A stretch of 64,000 bases of DNA from contig NZ_FTOJ01000011.1 in assembly GCF_900156685.1 (NCBI RefSeq), forward strand, positions 1-64,000, read 5' to 3'. This DNA is from Chryseobacterium piscicola. GTDB lineage: Bacteria > Bacteroidota > Bacteroidia > Flavobacteriales > Weeksellaceae. The notes below the pieces were generated by a model. It was not told where the DNA came from. It did no database searches and saw only the letters and a program-made list of their open reading frames with translations. Made by a program: the position numbers and the translations under genes. Positions 53,190 to 60,261 of this stretch are shown here, one piece after another. Each line of letters opens with the position of its first letter. Position 1 is the stretch's first letter.

Positions 53190-53729
53190 TTATAATGTCA
53201 GCAAATATACAAAAGCTTTATAACTTTCCTGATATAGTTCCACCCAGCCACACAAGACTTTTTCGGCTTTTCCAGATTGCAGAATCTGTGCCGAATAGGA
53301 GTTTAAAAATTCTTCATCAAATTGATCTAAAACGAAAAACGCATTTTCGGTTTGCATTTTATGTTTAATGCTGATTTCTCCTACGCAGATATTGGGTAAA
53401 GTGTACACAAAAACCGCAGGACTTGGGAAAAAATCTTCCTGAGAATTGATGCTTTGCTGGTATTTAAAATCCGTATCTAAACTTGAAGATTTGTTGGCGA
53501 AAACCAAAGCCGTTTTGCTGTGATCATCGTTTTTCAGAATCATTTCGGAAGCGAGAAAAGCGAGTTTGCTGAGATGATCCATCTTATGAAATTTGGGATA
53601 ATTCAGTTCTAAAGTTTTGTAGGCTTCTTTCGCAAAGTCTGAGAAATTTTCGGTTTCAGTTTCAAAAATAATTTGTTCGTTGAGGATTATTTTTGAGTTT
53701 TCTATGGTACAAATGTCTGTTTTCTTCAT
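53190..53729 (-). CDS. Truncated ketosynthase-like protein (flexirubin cluster)
   Basis: 179 residues, less than half a ketosynthase. The segments [22 protein letters not shown] and [21 protein letters not shown] resemble the N-terminal half of the Ketoacyl-synt_2 group found in aryl-polyene clusters. The Cys in PNICVGEI is not in the usual nucleophile context, and no catalytic His motif is present. The frame is clean, so this is a stable short form and not a fresh pseudogene. A structural or gatekeeping partner role is an inference. Confidence 0.7.
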   Translation of the reverse strand: MKKTDICTIENSKIILNEQIIFETETENFSDFAKEAYKTLELNYPKFHKMDHLSKLAFLASEMILKNDDHSKTALVFANKSSSLDTDFKYQQSINSQEDFFPSPAVFVYTLPNICVGEISIKHKMQTENAFFVLDQFDEEFLNSYSAQILQSGKAEKVLCGWVELYQESYKAFVYLLTL

Positions 53730-53747
53730 TAAGGTTTTTCAAAAAGG

Positions 53748-54035
53748 TTAAGGCTTTTTTGTTGGATTTTGATGAGTGTTGAAAACAGAGAACACCACAA
53801 CTTCTTTATCAATCAATTCGTAAATAATTACGAAAGGGAATTTTTGGATGTATGCTTCTCGAAATTGGCTATTTTTCAAAGGATAATGGAGCGAATTTTT
53901 GGTAATTCTGCCAAAAAATTTTTGAACACATTTTAAAAATTTAAGACCTAAACCTTTTCGCTTGCTTTGATAATATTCAATTGCTTCCGCTAAATCGATG
54001 TGAGATCTTGACTTTAAAATTAATTTATAAGTCAT
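53748..54035 (-). CDS. RelE/ParE-family toxin
   Basis: 95 residues with the ParE/RelE pattern: LILKSRSHIDLAEAIEYYQSKRKGLGLKFL near the start, then YPLKNSQFREAYIQKFPFVIIYEL and VVVFSVFNTHQNPTKK. Its start overlaps the antitoxin gene by 11 bases, the usual order antitoxin then toxin. The target (gyrase or ribosome-bound mRNA) cannot be told from the sequence. It sits inside the pigment cluster between two ketosynthase-type genes. Confidence 0.88.
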   Translation of the reverse strand: MTYKLILKSRSHIDLAEAIEYYQSKRKGLGLKFLKCVQKFFGRITKNSLHYPLKNSQFREAYIQKFPFVIIYELIDKEVVVFSVFNTHQNPTKKP

Positions 54036-54267
54036 AGTCTTTCATCAACTTTTGCTTTACTTCTTCCCAAGTATACGAAGGCGTTTCTCCTTTCAAATGC
54101 TTTTCCCTTTCAATTTCAAGCTTTTCATAATACCAATCAGGAATTGCTGGATAGTTGTCTTCCTGCTCCTCAACATTAATAATTCCGTTAATGATGCGCA
54201 GAATTCTCTCATCTGCAATATCGTTGAAGTCGTGAATTCTTTTTCTGAGTTCTAAAGTAGATTCCAT
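54025..54267 (-). CDS. Antitoxin of the ParE-type pair
   Basis: 80 residues: an N-terminal helical region (LELRKRIHDFNDIADERILRIING) and a C-terminal toxin-binding tail with SYTWEEVKQKLMKDYDL, typical of the small Bacteroidetes addiction-module antitoxins. Overlaps the toxin gene by 11 bases. It should neutralise the toxin and perhaps repress the pair. Confidence 0.85.
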   Translation of the reverse strand: MESTLELRKRIHDFNDIADERILRIINGIINVEEQEDNYPAIPDWYYEKLEIEREKHLKGETPSYTWEEVKQKLMKDYDL

Positions 54268-54307
54268 TTCCTAAAACTTTAATGCTATCAAAATTACAAA
54301 ATTATTT

Positions 54308-55441
54308 TTATGCTTTTTCCAAAACAATTGCCGCATTACATCCGCCAAAACCCGAAGCCGTTTTCAAAATATATTTAATTTTTGCCGATTTATTTTCCTT
54401 AATAATATTCAAATCTTGTGAAATGCCCATTTCTTCAAAATTTTTAGAAGGAATCAAAGTATTGTTTAAGGCAGATTGCATAGAAATAATACTTTCCAAA
54501 AGTCCTGATGCGCCCAAACAATGTCCATAATAACCTTTCATACTGTTGAGGGGCACATTTTGCAAATCCATTCTGTTGAAGGCAATGGCTTCCATCTCGT
54601 CGTTGTAAAGTGTCGCAGTTCCGTGAGCGGAAATGAAATCTATTTGTTCTGATGAAATATTTGCTTCATTCATCGCATTTTGCACGCTGGCAAACAATCC
54701 GTCGCCAGTTCTTGATGGGCCAGAAATATGATTGGCATCGTTAATGGCAGAATCGCCTAACACTTTAAACCGAAATTTTTCGTTTTCTGATGGAGTGGAA
54801 GTGATGTAAACTGCTGCAGTCGCTTCGCCCAGATTAATTCCGTTTCTGTTTTTGTCATAAGGTTTGCAAGGTTCGCTTCCAATGGCTTGAAAAGAATTAA
54901 ACCCCGAAATCACAAACTCAGAAATCTCATCTCCAGCAACCACAAAAGCGTCTTTATAGTTTCCTGCCAGAATCATATTTTTCGCAACAGCAATCGCCAT
55001 CACTCCAGAAACGCAAGCGTTGGAAACCACGATTGGTTTGGTTTTAAATCCGAAAAAATCTGCTAATTTTTGAGCTAAATTCGAGAGATAAACACCTTCC
55101 GGTAGAGAGCTTTCGTTCTTTAATAAGCTGATGTTTCCCTTCGTTGTGGAGAGAATAAAAGCGGTTTGATCTGAAATCGGATGTCTTTCTACTAAAGGTT
55201 TCAGACTTAGTAAAAACATTTTTTCAAGTCTTGTGAAATCCTTATTGTTGAAGTTATTATTAAATTTTTCTTCCAGCTTTTCAGAATCAATTTTAGAAAC
55301 AAAAAAAGCTTCGTGATTATCAACAACTTTATGCAGTGCAACGCCAGATTTTCCTTGCAAAATTGCTTTCCAGTTTGATTCTACATCAAAACCCATAGGC
55401 GTGACGCAGTTGTAATCTGTAATGTAAATTTCTTTGTTCAT
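54308..55441 (-). CDS. Beta-ketoacyl-ACP synthase (flexirubin cluster)
   Basis: 377 residues. Complete active site: VSNACVSGVMA (Cys near 142), SAHGTATLYND (His near 270) and YYGHCLGASG (His near 304), ending TASGFGGCNAAIVL. The N-terminal half is shorter than in FabF. It might carry out priming or the first condensation on the aryl starter. A toxin-antitoxin pair lies between it and the truncated ketosynthase-like gene; a dispersed hairpin element lies just upstream. Confidence 0.9.
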   Translation of the reverse strand: MNKEIYITDYNCVTPMGFDVESNWKAILQGKSGVALHKVVDNHEAFFVSKIDSEKLEEKFNNNFNNKDFTRLEKMFLLSLKPLVERHPISDQTAFILSTTKGNISLLKNESSLPEGVYLSNLAQKLADFFGFKTKPIVVSNACVSGVMAIAVAKNMILAGNYKDAFVVAGDEISEFVISGFNSFQAIGSEPCKPYDKNRNGINLGEATAAVYITSTPSENEKFRFKVLGDSAINDANHISGPSRTGDGLFASVQNAMNEANISSEQIDFISAHGTATLYNDEMEAIAFNRMDLQNVPLNSMKGYYGHCLGASGLLESIISMQSALNNTLIPSKNFEEMGISQDLNIIKENKSAKIKYILKTASGFGGCNAAIVLEKA

Positions 55442-55498
55442 TAACTACTAAAATTTTTGAATCTTATTTTGAAAACATTATTGCCGATTAAATACAAT

Positions 55499-55655
55499 TA
55501 ACAGGTCGCTCCTACGGAGCTTTAATTTTTGAATAATTTTTTCTATTATCAGTATGCTCCTAACGGTGCTGTGTTTATTCCTATCGGGATTTACTGTTAA
55601 TAGAAAAAAGTGAAACCACCAAAAACAGAGCTCTAGAGGAGCGAAATGTAGATTT
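55499..55655 (-). repeat. Hairpin-ended dispersed element, copy A
   Basis: It starts with GGTCGCTCCTACGGAGCTTTA, seen as the small hairpin GCTCC-TAC-GGAGC, and ends with GAGCTCTAGAGGAGCGA. The centre has CTATTATCAGTA facing TACTGTTAATAG. Copy B at 56257-56415 has the same layout in the same orientation with compensating base changes. Confidence 0.75.
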
Positions 55656-55734
55656 ATCTTGTAAATATCGTGTTTGTCTGTTTTCATCGGACAACAATTT
55701 TTTAAAAAGCTAATAGCCAATTGCCAAAAGCCAT

Positions 55735-56154
55735 CTAAAATCCCATTTTGTTTTTCCAAGCCTGAAAAAACTCGGGATTGTACAGGCATAAATTATTGTC
55801 GGAATCCAGAAAAACCTGAATGGTTTCGCCACTGCAAACCAATTGATTTTGCTGATTGAAAATCTCGTATTTGTAAATCAGTTTCGCTGACACAGAATTC
55901 ACGAAAGTCGTAACGATGTTGAATGTTTCACCGTATTTCAAAGGTAGAAAATGTTCGCACGTACTTTTCACAATCGGTGTTACAAATCCCGCTTTTTGGA
56001 TGTCGAGATAGGTTAAGCCGTGCTGTCTTCCGAAAGCTTCTCTTCCATCTTCAAAATACACGATGTAATGGCCGTGCCAGACAATTCCCAGCGGGTCTGT
56101 TTCGTTGAATCGTACGCGTACTTCTTCTGTACAAGTTATATTTTTAGACTGCAT
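55735..56154 (-). CDS. 4-hydroxybenzoyl-CoA thioesterase-family protein (flexirubin cluster)
   Basis: 139 residues, hotdog fold. The 4HBT active site is FNETDPLGIVWHGHYIVYFEDGREAF (Asp at residue 20 and the YF.. block), as in YbgC-type enzymes. It hydrolyses acyl-CoA or acyl-ACP; in this cluster it could release stalled intermediates or the finished chain. It is flanked on both sides by the two copies of a hairpin element. Confidence 0.88.
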   Translation of the reverse strand: MQSKNITCTEEVRVRFNETDPLGIVWHGHYIVYFEDGREAFGRQHGLTYLDIQKAGFVTPIVKSTCEHFLPLKYGETFNIVTTFVNSVSAKLIYKYEIFNQQNQLVCSGETIQVFLDSDNNLCLYNPEFFQAWKNKMGF

Positions 56155-56256
56155 TTTGTATTCTTTTTTTTTACCACAAAGGGCACAAAGGTTTTCACAA
56201 AGATTTCACCAATTATAATCAAATATATTATAATCTGATAAAATTGAAATAAGATT

Positions 56257-56415
56257 ATCAGGTCGCTCTTCTAGAGCTTTAATTTTATCAATATCTATTT
56301 GCTATTAACAGTTTGCTTCTAACGAAGCTTTGCAAAGTCCCATCGGGGCTTACTGTTAGTAGAAAAAAATGAAGCCCCAAAAACAAAGCTCCAGAGGAGC
56401 GAACTGTTTATTTAT
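56257..56415 (-). repeat. Hairpin-ended dispersed element, copy B
   Basis: It begins GGTCGCTCTTCTAGAGCTTTA (hairpin GCTCT-TC-TAGAGC) and ends AAGCTCCAGAGGAGCGAA (hairpin GCTCC-AGA-GGAGC). The centre has CTATTAACAGTTTGC facing TTACTGTTAGTAG. Compared with copy A the paired bases change together. Confidence 0.75.
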
Positions 56416-56483
56416 CTTTCAACTTTGCCAAAGTTTTGTCTCTTTGATAGGGTTGACGAAACGTGAATTTCCAACAAAATCCC

Positions 56484-56602
56484 TAGCCCTGATGGGAACG
56501 GCATCCTTTTTTGTTATTGCGGTTGCTGACGGGTTCAATAGATAACTTCACTTCGTTCGCAATGACAAAAAAGATATAGTGGACAGCAGGTTCCCGGCTT
56601 CT
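56484..56602. repeat. Dispersed structured element, copy 3
   Basis: AGCC and GGGAAC at the left pair with GTTCCC and GGCT at the right. Inside, ATCCTTTTTTGTTATTGC pairs with GCAATGACAAAAAAGAT. The end blocks CCTGATGGGAACGG and AGTGGACAGCAGG match copy 1. It lies between the thioesterase and ABC permease genes; the rest of the 455-base gap (56155-56609) holds copy B and CACAAAGG words but no gene. Confidence 0.7.
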
Positions 56603-56609
56603 AAAAAAA

Positions 56610-57872
56610 TCACACACTATTTTGTTTCCTCTCATACAATAAAGAAACAGTTACCATCACAATATAAAATAAAAATAAGAAAATAAGTTCTTTGGCAATT
56701 TCGCCAATCCCGCTGTTTCTTAAAATGATATCGTAATACGCATTCAGCCCCCAATTCATCGGGGAAAACTGCGCAATTTTCTGCATAAATTCGGGCATCA
56801 GGAAAACCGGAACCCAGATTCCGCCAATCGCTGCCAAAACCACCACTGAAGTCGCTCCAAAGGGCGCCGACTGCTCCTGAGTATTGGACATTGTTCCGAT
56901 TAAAACCCCAAATCCAATCGCTGCCAAGCCCGCAAAAAGCGTAACAATGAGAAGGTGGAACATTTTTCCGGAAACATCAAACTGAGGCAAATCCATCAGT
57001 GGGAAAAGCCAGATTCCTACCGCTACCATCAGTAGAAACTGGATGACGCAAATGATAAGATACGTCAATGTTTTTCCTAAAATATGAATGTAATACGGCG
57101 TAGGGCTCACGCGAACTCTCACGCTTGTTCCCTGACTTTTTTCTTTCACCAAATTAATAGACAAAGGTACCACAATGAAGAAAATCGCAAACAATGCCCA
57201 AGCAGGAACGTTGTGCTGAACAGAATTCGGTATTAGTTCTTCCTTGCCTTTGTTCGGCGTGATTTCTTTGAAGCTAATTAAGCTTTGATTTTTAAGGTCT
57301 TCCGTTGTTCCCAGTTGATCTTGGAAAGCTTTGTATATTTTTTTATTCTCGATTTCAAAAACCATTTTATTGATGGAATTCATCACAGAATTTTTGAAAC
57401 CTGCATTGGTTGCAGGGTCGAAATAGAGATGAATGTTTTTTGCTTTAGAAGCCACGGCTTTTGTAGCAGTAGAATCGGTCTCCAAGCCAAACGAACTTAC
57501 GATGGCTTGAACTTTAGAATCAATATTTGAATTTAAATCTTTCGTTAGATTTTCGGGGATGACGATGGCCATTTGATAATCACCAGAAAAAACGGCATTT
57601 TGAGCGGATTTTTCATCATAATTGGTGAGTAAATCAAAAGTTTTACTGCGTTGAAATTCTAGTTTGATGTTCTTAGAAATTTCAGATTTATCTTTATCGA
57701 TAAAAATAATCGGAATTTTTGAACCTTCCAGATTTTTGAATGTCGAATCCTGAATTAAGGTAATTGTAATAATCAGCAACAACGGCATCAGAAATATAAT
57801 GACAATTCCGCCAGAATCTCTTTTCAATAATTGAATTTCTTTGATGAAACTTCTCCACAATTTATACAACAT
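56610..57872 (-). CDS. ABC-2 type transporter permease (flexirubin cluster)
   Basis: 420 residues. One N-terminal helix (GIVIIFLMPLLLIITITL), a large periplasmic domain (about 45-225) and five C-terminal helices starting near 228 (WALFAIFFIVVPLSINLV) make the YhgE/DrrB-like ABC-2 architecture. The motif ERKQNSV closes it. With the ATPase gene, which overlaps it by 11 bases, it forms a half-transporter pair. It probably exports the pigment or a lipid precursor. Aryl-polyene clusters of proteobacteria use an MMPL exporter for this, and none is seen here. Confidence 0.9.
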   Translation of the reverse strand: MLYKLWRSFIKEIQLLKRDSGGIVIIFLMPLLLIITITLIQDSTFKNLEGSKIPIIFIDKDKSEISKNIKLEFQRSKTFDLLTNYDEKSAQNAVFSGDYQMAIVIPENLTKDLNSNIDSKVQAIVSSFGLETDSTATKAVASKAKNIHLYFDPATNAGFKNSVMNSINKMVFEIENKKIYKAFQDQLGTTEDLKNQSLISFKEITPNKGKEELIPNSVQHNVPAWALFAIFFIVVPLSINLVKEKSQGTSVRVRVSPTPYYIHILGKTLTYLIICVIQFLLMVAVGIWLFPLMDLPQFDVSGKMFHLLIVTLFAGLAAIGFGVLIGTMSNTQEQSAPFGATSVVVLAAIGGIWVPVFLMPEFMQKIAQFSPMNWGLNAYYDIILRNSGIGEIAKELIFLFLFYIVMVTVSLLYERKQNSV

Positions 57873-58614
57873 CTCTCAATTCTTTTCCGGTTAATGAAAT
57901 GAAAACATCCTCTAGGTTTTCGGCATTGGCAATTCTTTCTACCAATTCTTGCGGAGTTCCCGTTGCGTGGATTTTTCCGTGGTCTATGATGGCGATTTTT
58001 GTACAAAATTCCTCAGCTTCAGATAAGTGATGCGAGGTGTAAATAATGCACGTTCCTTTTTTATTTAGATCTAAAAGATAATCAATTATTGTTTTTTTTG
58101 ATTGAACATCAACGCCAACCGTCGGCTCATCCAAAAACAGAACTTTCGGATTGTGGAGCGTTCCTGCAATCAAATTGCAACGGCGCTTCATTCCACCGGA
58201 GAACTGGTCTACTTTTTTATTGGCAAATTTCGTTAGACCCATTAATTCCAACGCTTCATCGATGGCTTTGTGAAGGTAATTGTTCTTCAAACCATACAGA
58301 CTTCCGAAGAACAGAAGGTTTTCTTTTGCCGTCAGAGTCGGGTAGAGCGCATATTCCTGAGGAACGACTCCAATGATTTGTTTGATTTTGGAACTGTCTT
58401 TTTTAGGCGACAATCCGTTGATGGTAAAACTTCCTGAGGTTGGTTTAATCAAACCAGAAAGCATAGAAATCAACGTGGTTTTTCCTGCTCCATTGGGACC
58501 GAGAATTCCGTAGATTTCGTTTTTATCAATATTCAAAGAAATATCATTAACCGAAAAGTCTTCCGAGTTTTTGTATTTCTTGTAAAGGTTTTTTATTTCG
58601 ATGATATTCTCCAA
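57862..58614 (-). CDS. ABC transporter ATP-binding protein (flexirubin cluster)
   Basis: 250 residues if started at TTG 58614, giving MENIIEIKNLYKKY, the normal beginning of the family. The frame stays open further upstream, but that part overlaps the BtrH-like gene and does not resemble an ATPase. The TAG stop of that gene and this TTG are separated by one base. Walker A is GPNGAGKTT (near 40), the signature FSGGMKRR (near 141), Walker B VLFLDEPTVGVD (near 162) and the switch His in TSHHLSEAE. It powers the ABC-2 permease. Confidence 0.9.
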   Translation of the reverse strand: MENIIEIKNLYKKYKNSEDFSVNDISLNIDKNEIYGILGPNGAGKTTLISMLSGLIKPTSGSFTINGLSPKKDSSKIKQIIGVVPQEYALYPTLTAKENLLFFGSLYGLKNNYLHKAIDEALELMGLTKFANKKVDQFSGGMKRRCNLIAGTLHNPKVLFLDEPTVGVDVQSKKTIIDYLLDLNKKGTCIIYTSHHLSEAEEFCTKIAIIDHGKIHATGTPQELVERIANAENLEDVFISLTGKELRDVV

Positions 58615-58615
58615 A

Positions 58616-59611
58616 CTAAATCGCTTTTCGTAGTTTCTTATAAAAAGCCTCTTCCAAATCAGCAATATGCAACATCGATTTTGAAAGCTGATTGTAAATG
58701 TCGCTTTTCGAATTTCTATTTTTGTAAACTCTGGCAATATCCACAGCAAAGTCTCTCCATAGATCACCGATGGCGGTAATTTCTTTGGATAATTCCTTTA
58801 ACTCGTCATTTTTAAGAATCACAGCTGCTTCCTGTAAAAAAGCACCGTAAATAAATCTAAAACCGCCACCGCCGGTCCCGATTTCTTCCTGCATTCTGAT
58901 TAATTGTCCGAGATAATGATTGGTCACTTTTGTGCCTTTTTTCTCAGCCCATTTGGGGATGCTTTTGGCTACCCAACGCATTGCTTTTACGCCGATAATC
59001 GGAACGGGAGCCAGCATATTTTTGCAGGTATCTTTAATTCCTTTTTTAATAGCTTCTTCCAGATTTACATTCTCAGGAATGTGTGTCGGGAAATACATAT
59101 GACCTTTTGGAGCGAGTGCGCCTTTTGCATAGCGAACTTTTTCAAGTTCAGCTTCCGTCAAAGTTGTTGCGAAATCCATTACTGGGTCGCTGATGAGGAA
59201 TTTGCCGTCCTCTTTTCCGTAAACCACAAGGTTGTGAGCGTTGAAATGGAATTTATATTCTTCAGGGAAATACGTGAGGTTGAAAACTCCGACTTGCAGA
59301 CCTGTCGGGATATTTTGTTCTAAATTTTTTTCCAAAGCAGCTTGAGCTTCTTTAGGATTTGAAAATTTTATTCTTTTGATTTTAATTCCAAGCCTTTTTG
59401 CAGCCTTGCTGAAAATAGCTCCCGGCATCGGACGGTAGCTGAAACCCGGCGCAAAATTGACTTTTAAGAAAGGCAGATAAACGAAAAACAATCCGGAACC
59501 GATTCCGAAAATCATTGGTTCGCTGAGTTTCAAACCTCTATTGAGAAGTAGATTGGAGGCAACACCGTTTTCGCAGTGGGCAGTCTGATGGTGTTCAAAA
59601 TTCAATTTCAT
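58616..59611 (-). CDS. BtrH N-terminal domain / DUF4872 protein (flexirubin cluster)
   Basis: 331 residues. The N-terminal half is like the BtrH acyltransferase/C39-peptidase fold: HCENGVASNLL (Cys near 13), FHFNAHNLVVYGKEDG (His near 126) and ISDPVMD (Asp near 140) form a possible Cys-His-Asp set. The C-terminal half (about 180-330) matches the helical DUF4872 region. BtrH transfers an acyl group from an ACP to an aminoglycoside in butirosin synthesis, so an ACP-to-acceptor acyl transfer fits this cluster. It overlaps the small gene upstream by one base and is coupled to the ABC ATPase gene downstream. Confidence 0.85.
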   Translation of the reverse strand: MKLNFEHHQTAHCENGVASNLLLNRGLKLSEPMIFGIGSGLFFVYLPFLKVNFAPGFSYRPMPGAIFSKAAKRLGIKIKRIKFSNPKEAQAALEKNLEQNIPTGLQVGVFNLTYFPEEYKFHFNAHNLVVYGKEDGKFLISDPVMDFATTLTEAELEKVRYAKGALAPKGHMYFPTHIPENVNLEEAIKKGIKDTCKNMLAPVPIIGVKAMRWVAKSIPKWAEKKGTKVTNHYLGQLIRMQEEIGTGGGGFRFIYGAFLQEAAVILKNDELKELSKEITAIGDLWRDFAVDIARVYKNRNSKSDIYNQLSKSMLHIADLEEAFYKKLRKAI

Positions 59612-60015
59612 TATTTACCGTCGAAGTTTTTGAGTTCGTCTACCGAAATTCCGAACGTATCGGCATATTTCTTCAAAGTAGAATCACTGAGTTTTTTGAA
59701 AATTTTTGGTTTTGCGTGTCTTTTAACCGTCCATTGCCACATTCCGACGTAAGCCGCGAGAACCTGCAAATCCATTTTGTTAAATTCCATAAAATAGATG
59801 ATTGGGCTCACAATCTGGTTGGCAACGTTTTGTTTTGCCTCTTCAATTCTCTCGTTGATGAGCGCCATAGATTCATCGAGTGCTGCTTTTTTGGCGTCCC
59901 AGCCGATGCTGTTGGCGGTAGTGTAATTGTTGTTTTCATCAGTCACATAGAGCATCTCCGTCATATTTGCTGATTGAAGATTGCTTTCATCTTGTGGAAT
60001 ATCTTGTTTTTTCAT
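59611..60015 (-). CDS. Small cytoplasmic protein of unknown function (flexirubin cluster)
   Basis: 134 residues, no signal peptide. A helical middle (KKAALDESMALINERIEEAKQN) with a hydrophobic MWQWTVKRHAKP segment and an end SDSTLKKYADTFGISVDELKNF that looks like a helix-turn-helix or ACP-binding bundle. It is the first gene of the minus-strand series and overlaps the BtrH-like gene by one base. A helper or regulator of that module is an inference. Confidence 0.72.
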   Translation of the reverse strand: MKKQDIPQDESNLQSANMTEMLYVTDENNNYTTANSIGWDAKKAALDESMALINERIEEAKQNVANQIVSPIIYFMEFNKMDLQVLAAYVGMWQWTVKRHAKPKIFKKLSDSTLKKYADTFGISVDELKNFDGK

Positions 60016-60261
60016 CTGAAAAAATTGATTTTAAATATTCAGATGGTATTTTATGCATCTGTATTTTATTGATTTTTGAATATGCTAAAATAATAAAAAT
60101 GCAGGACATAGTGTAATGGAATGTCTTGGTGTATAGTGCTGAAATTTTTTATTGATTGTCTTTGTTAATATAGTTTTTTTTAAATAATGACAAACTGTAA
60201 CAGATACATTAAATTTTGTACTAATTATTTTAACTATAAAAATGATTTAATAAGTTCTACT

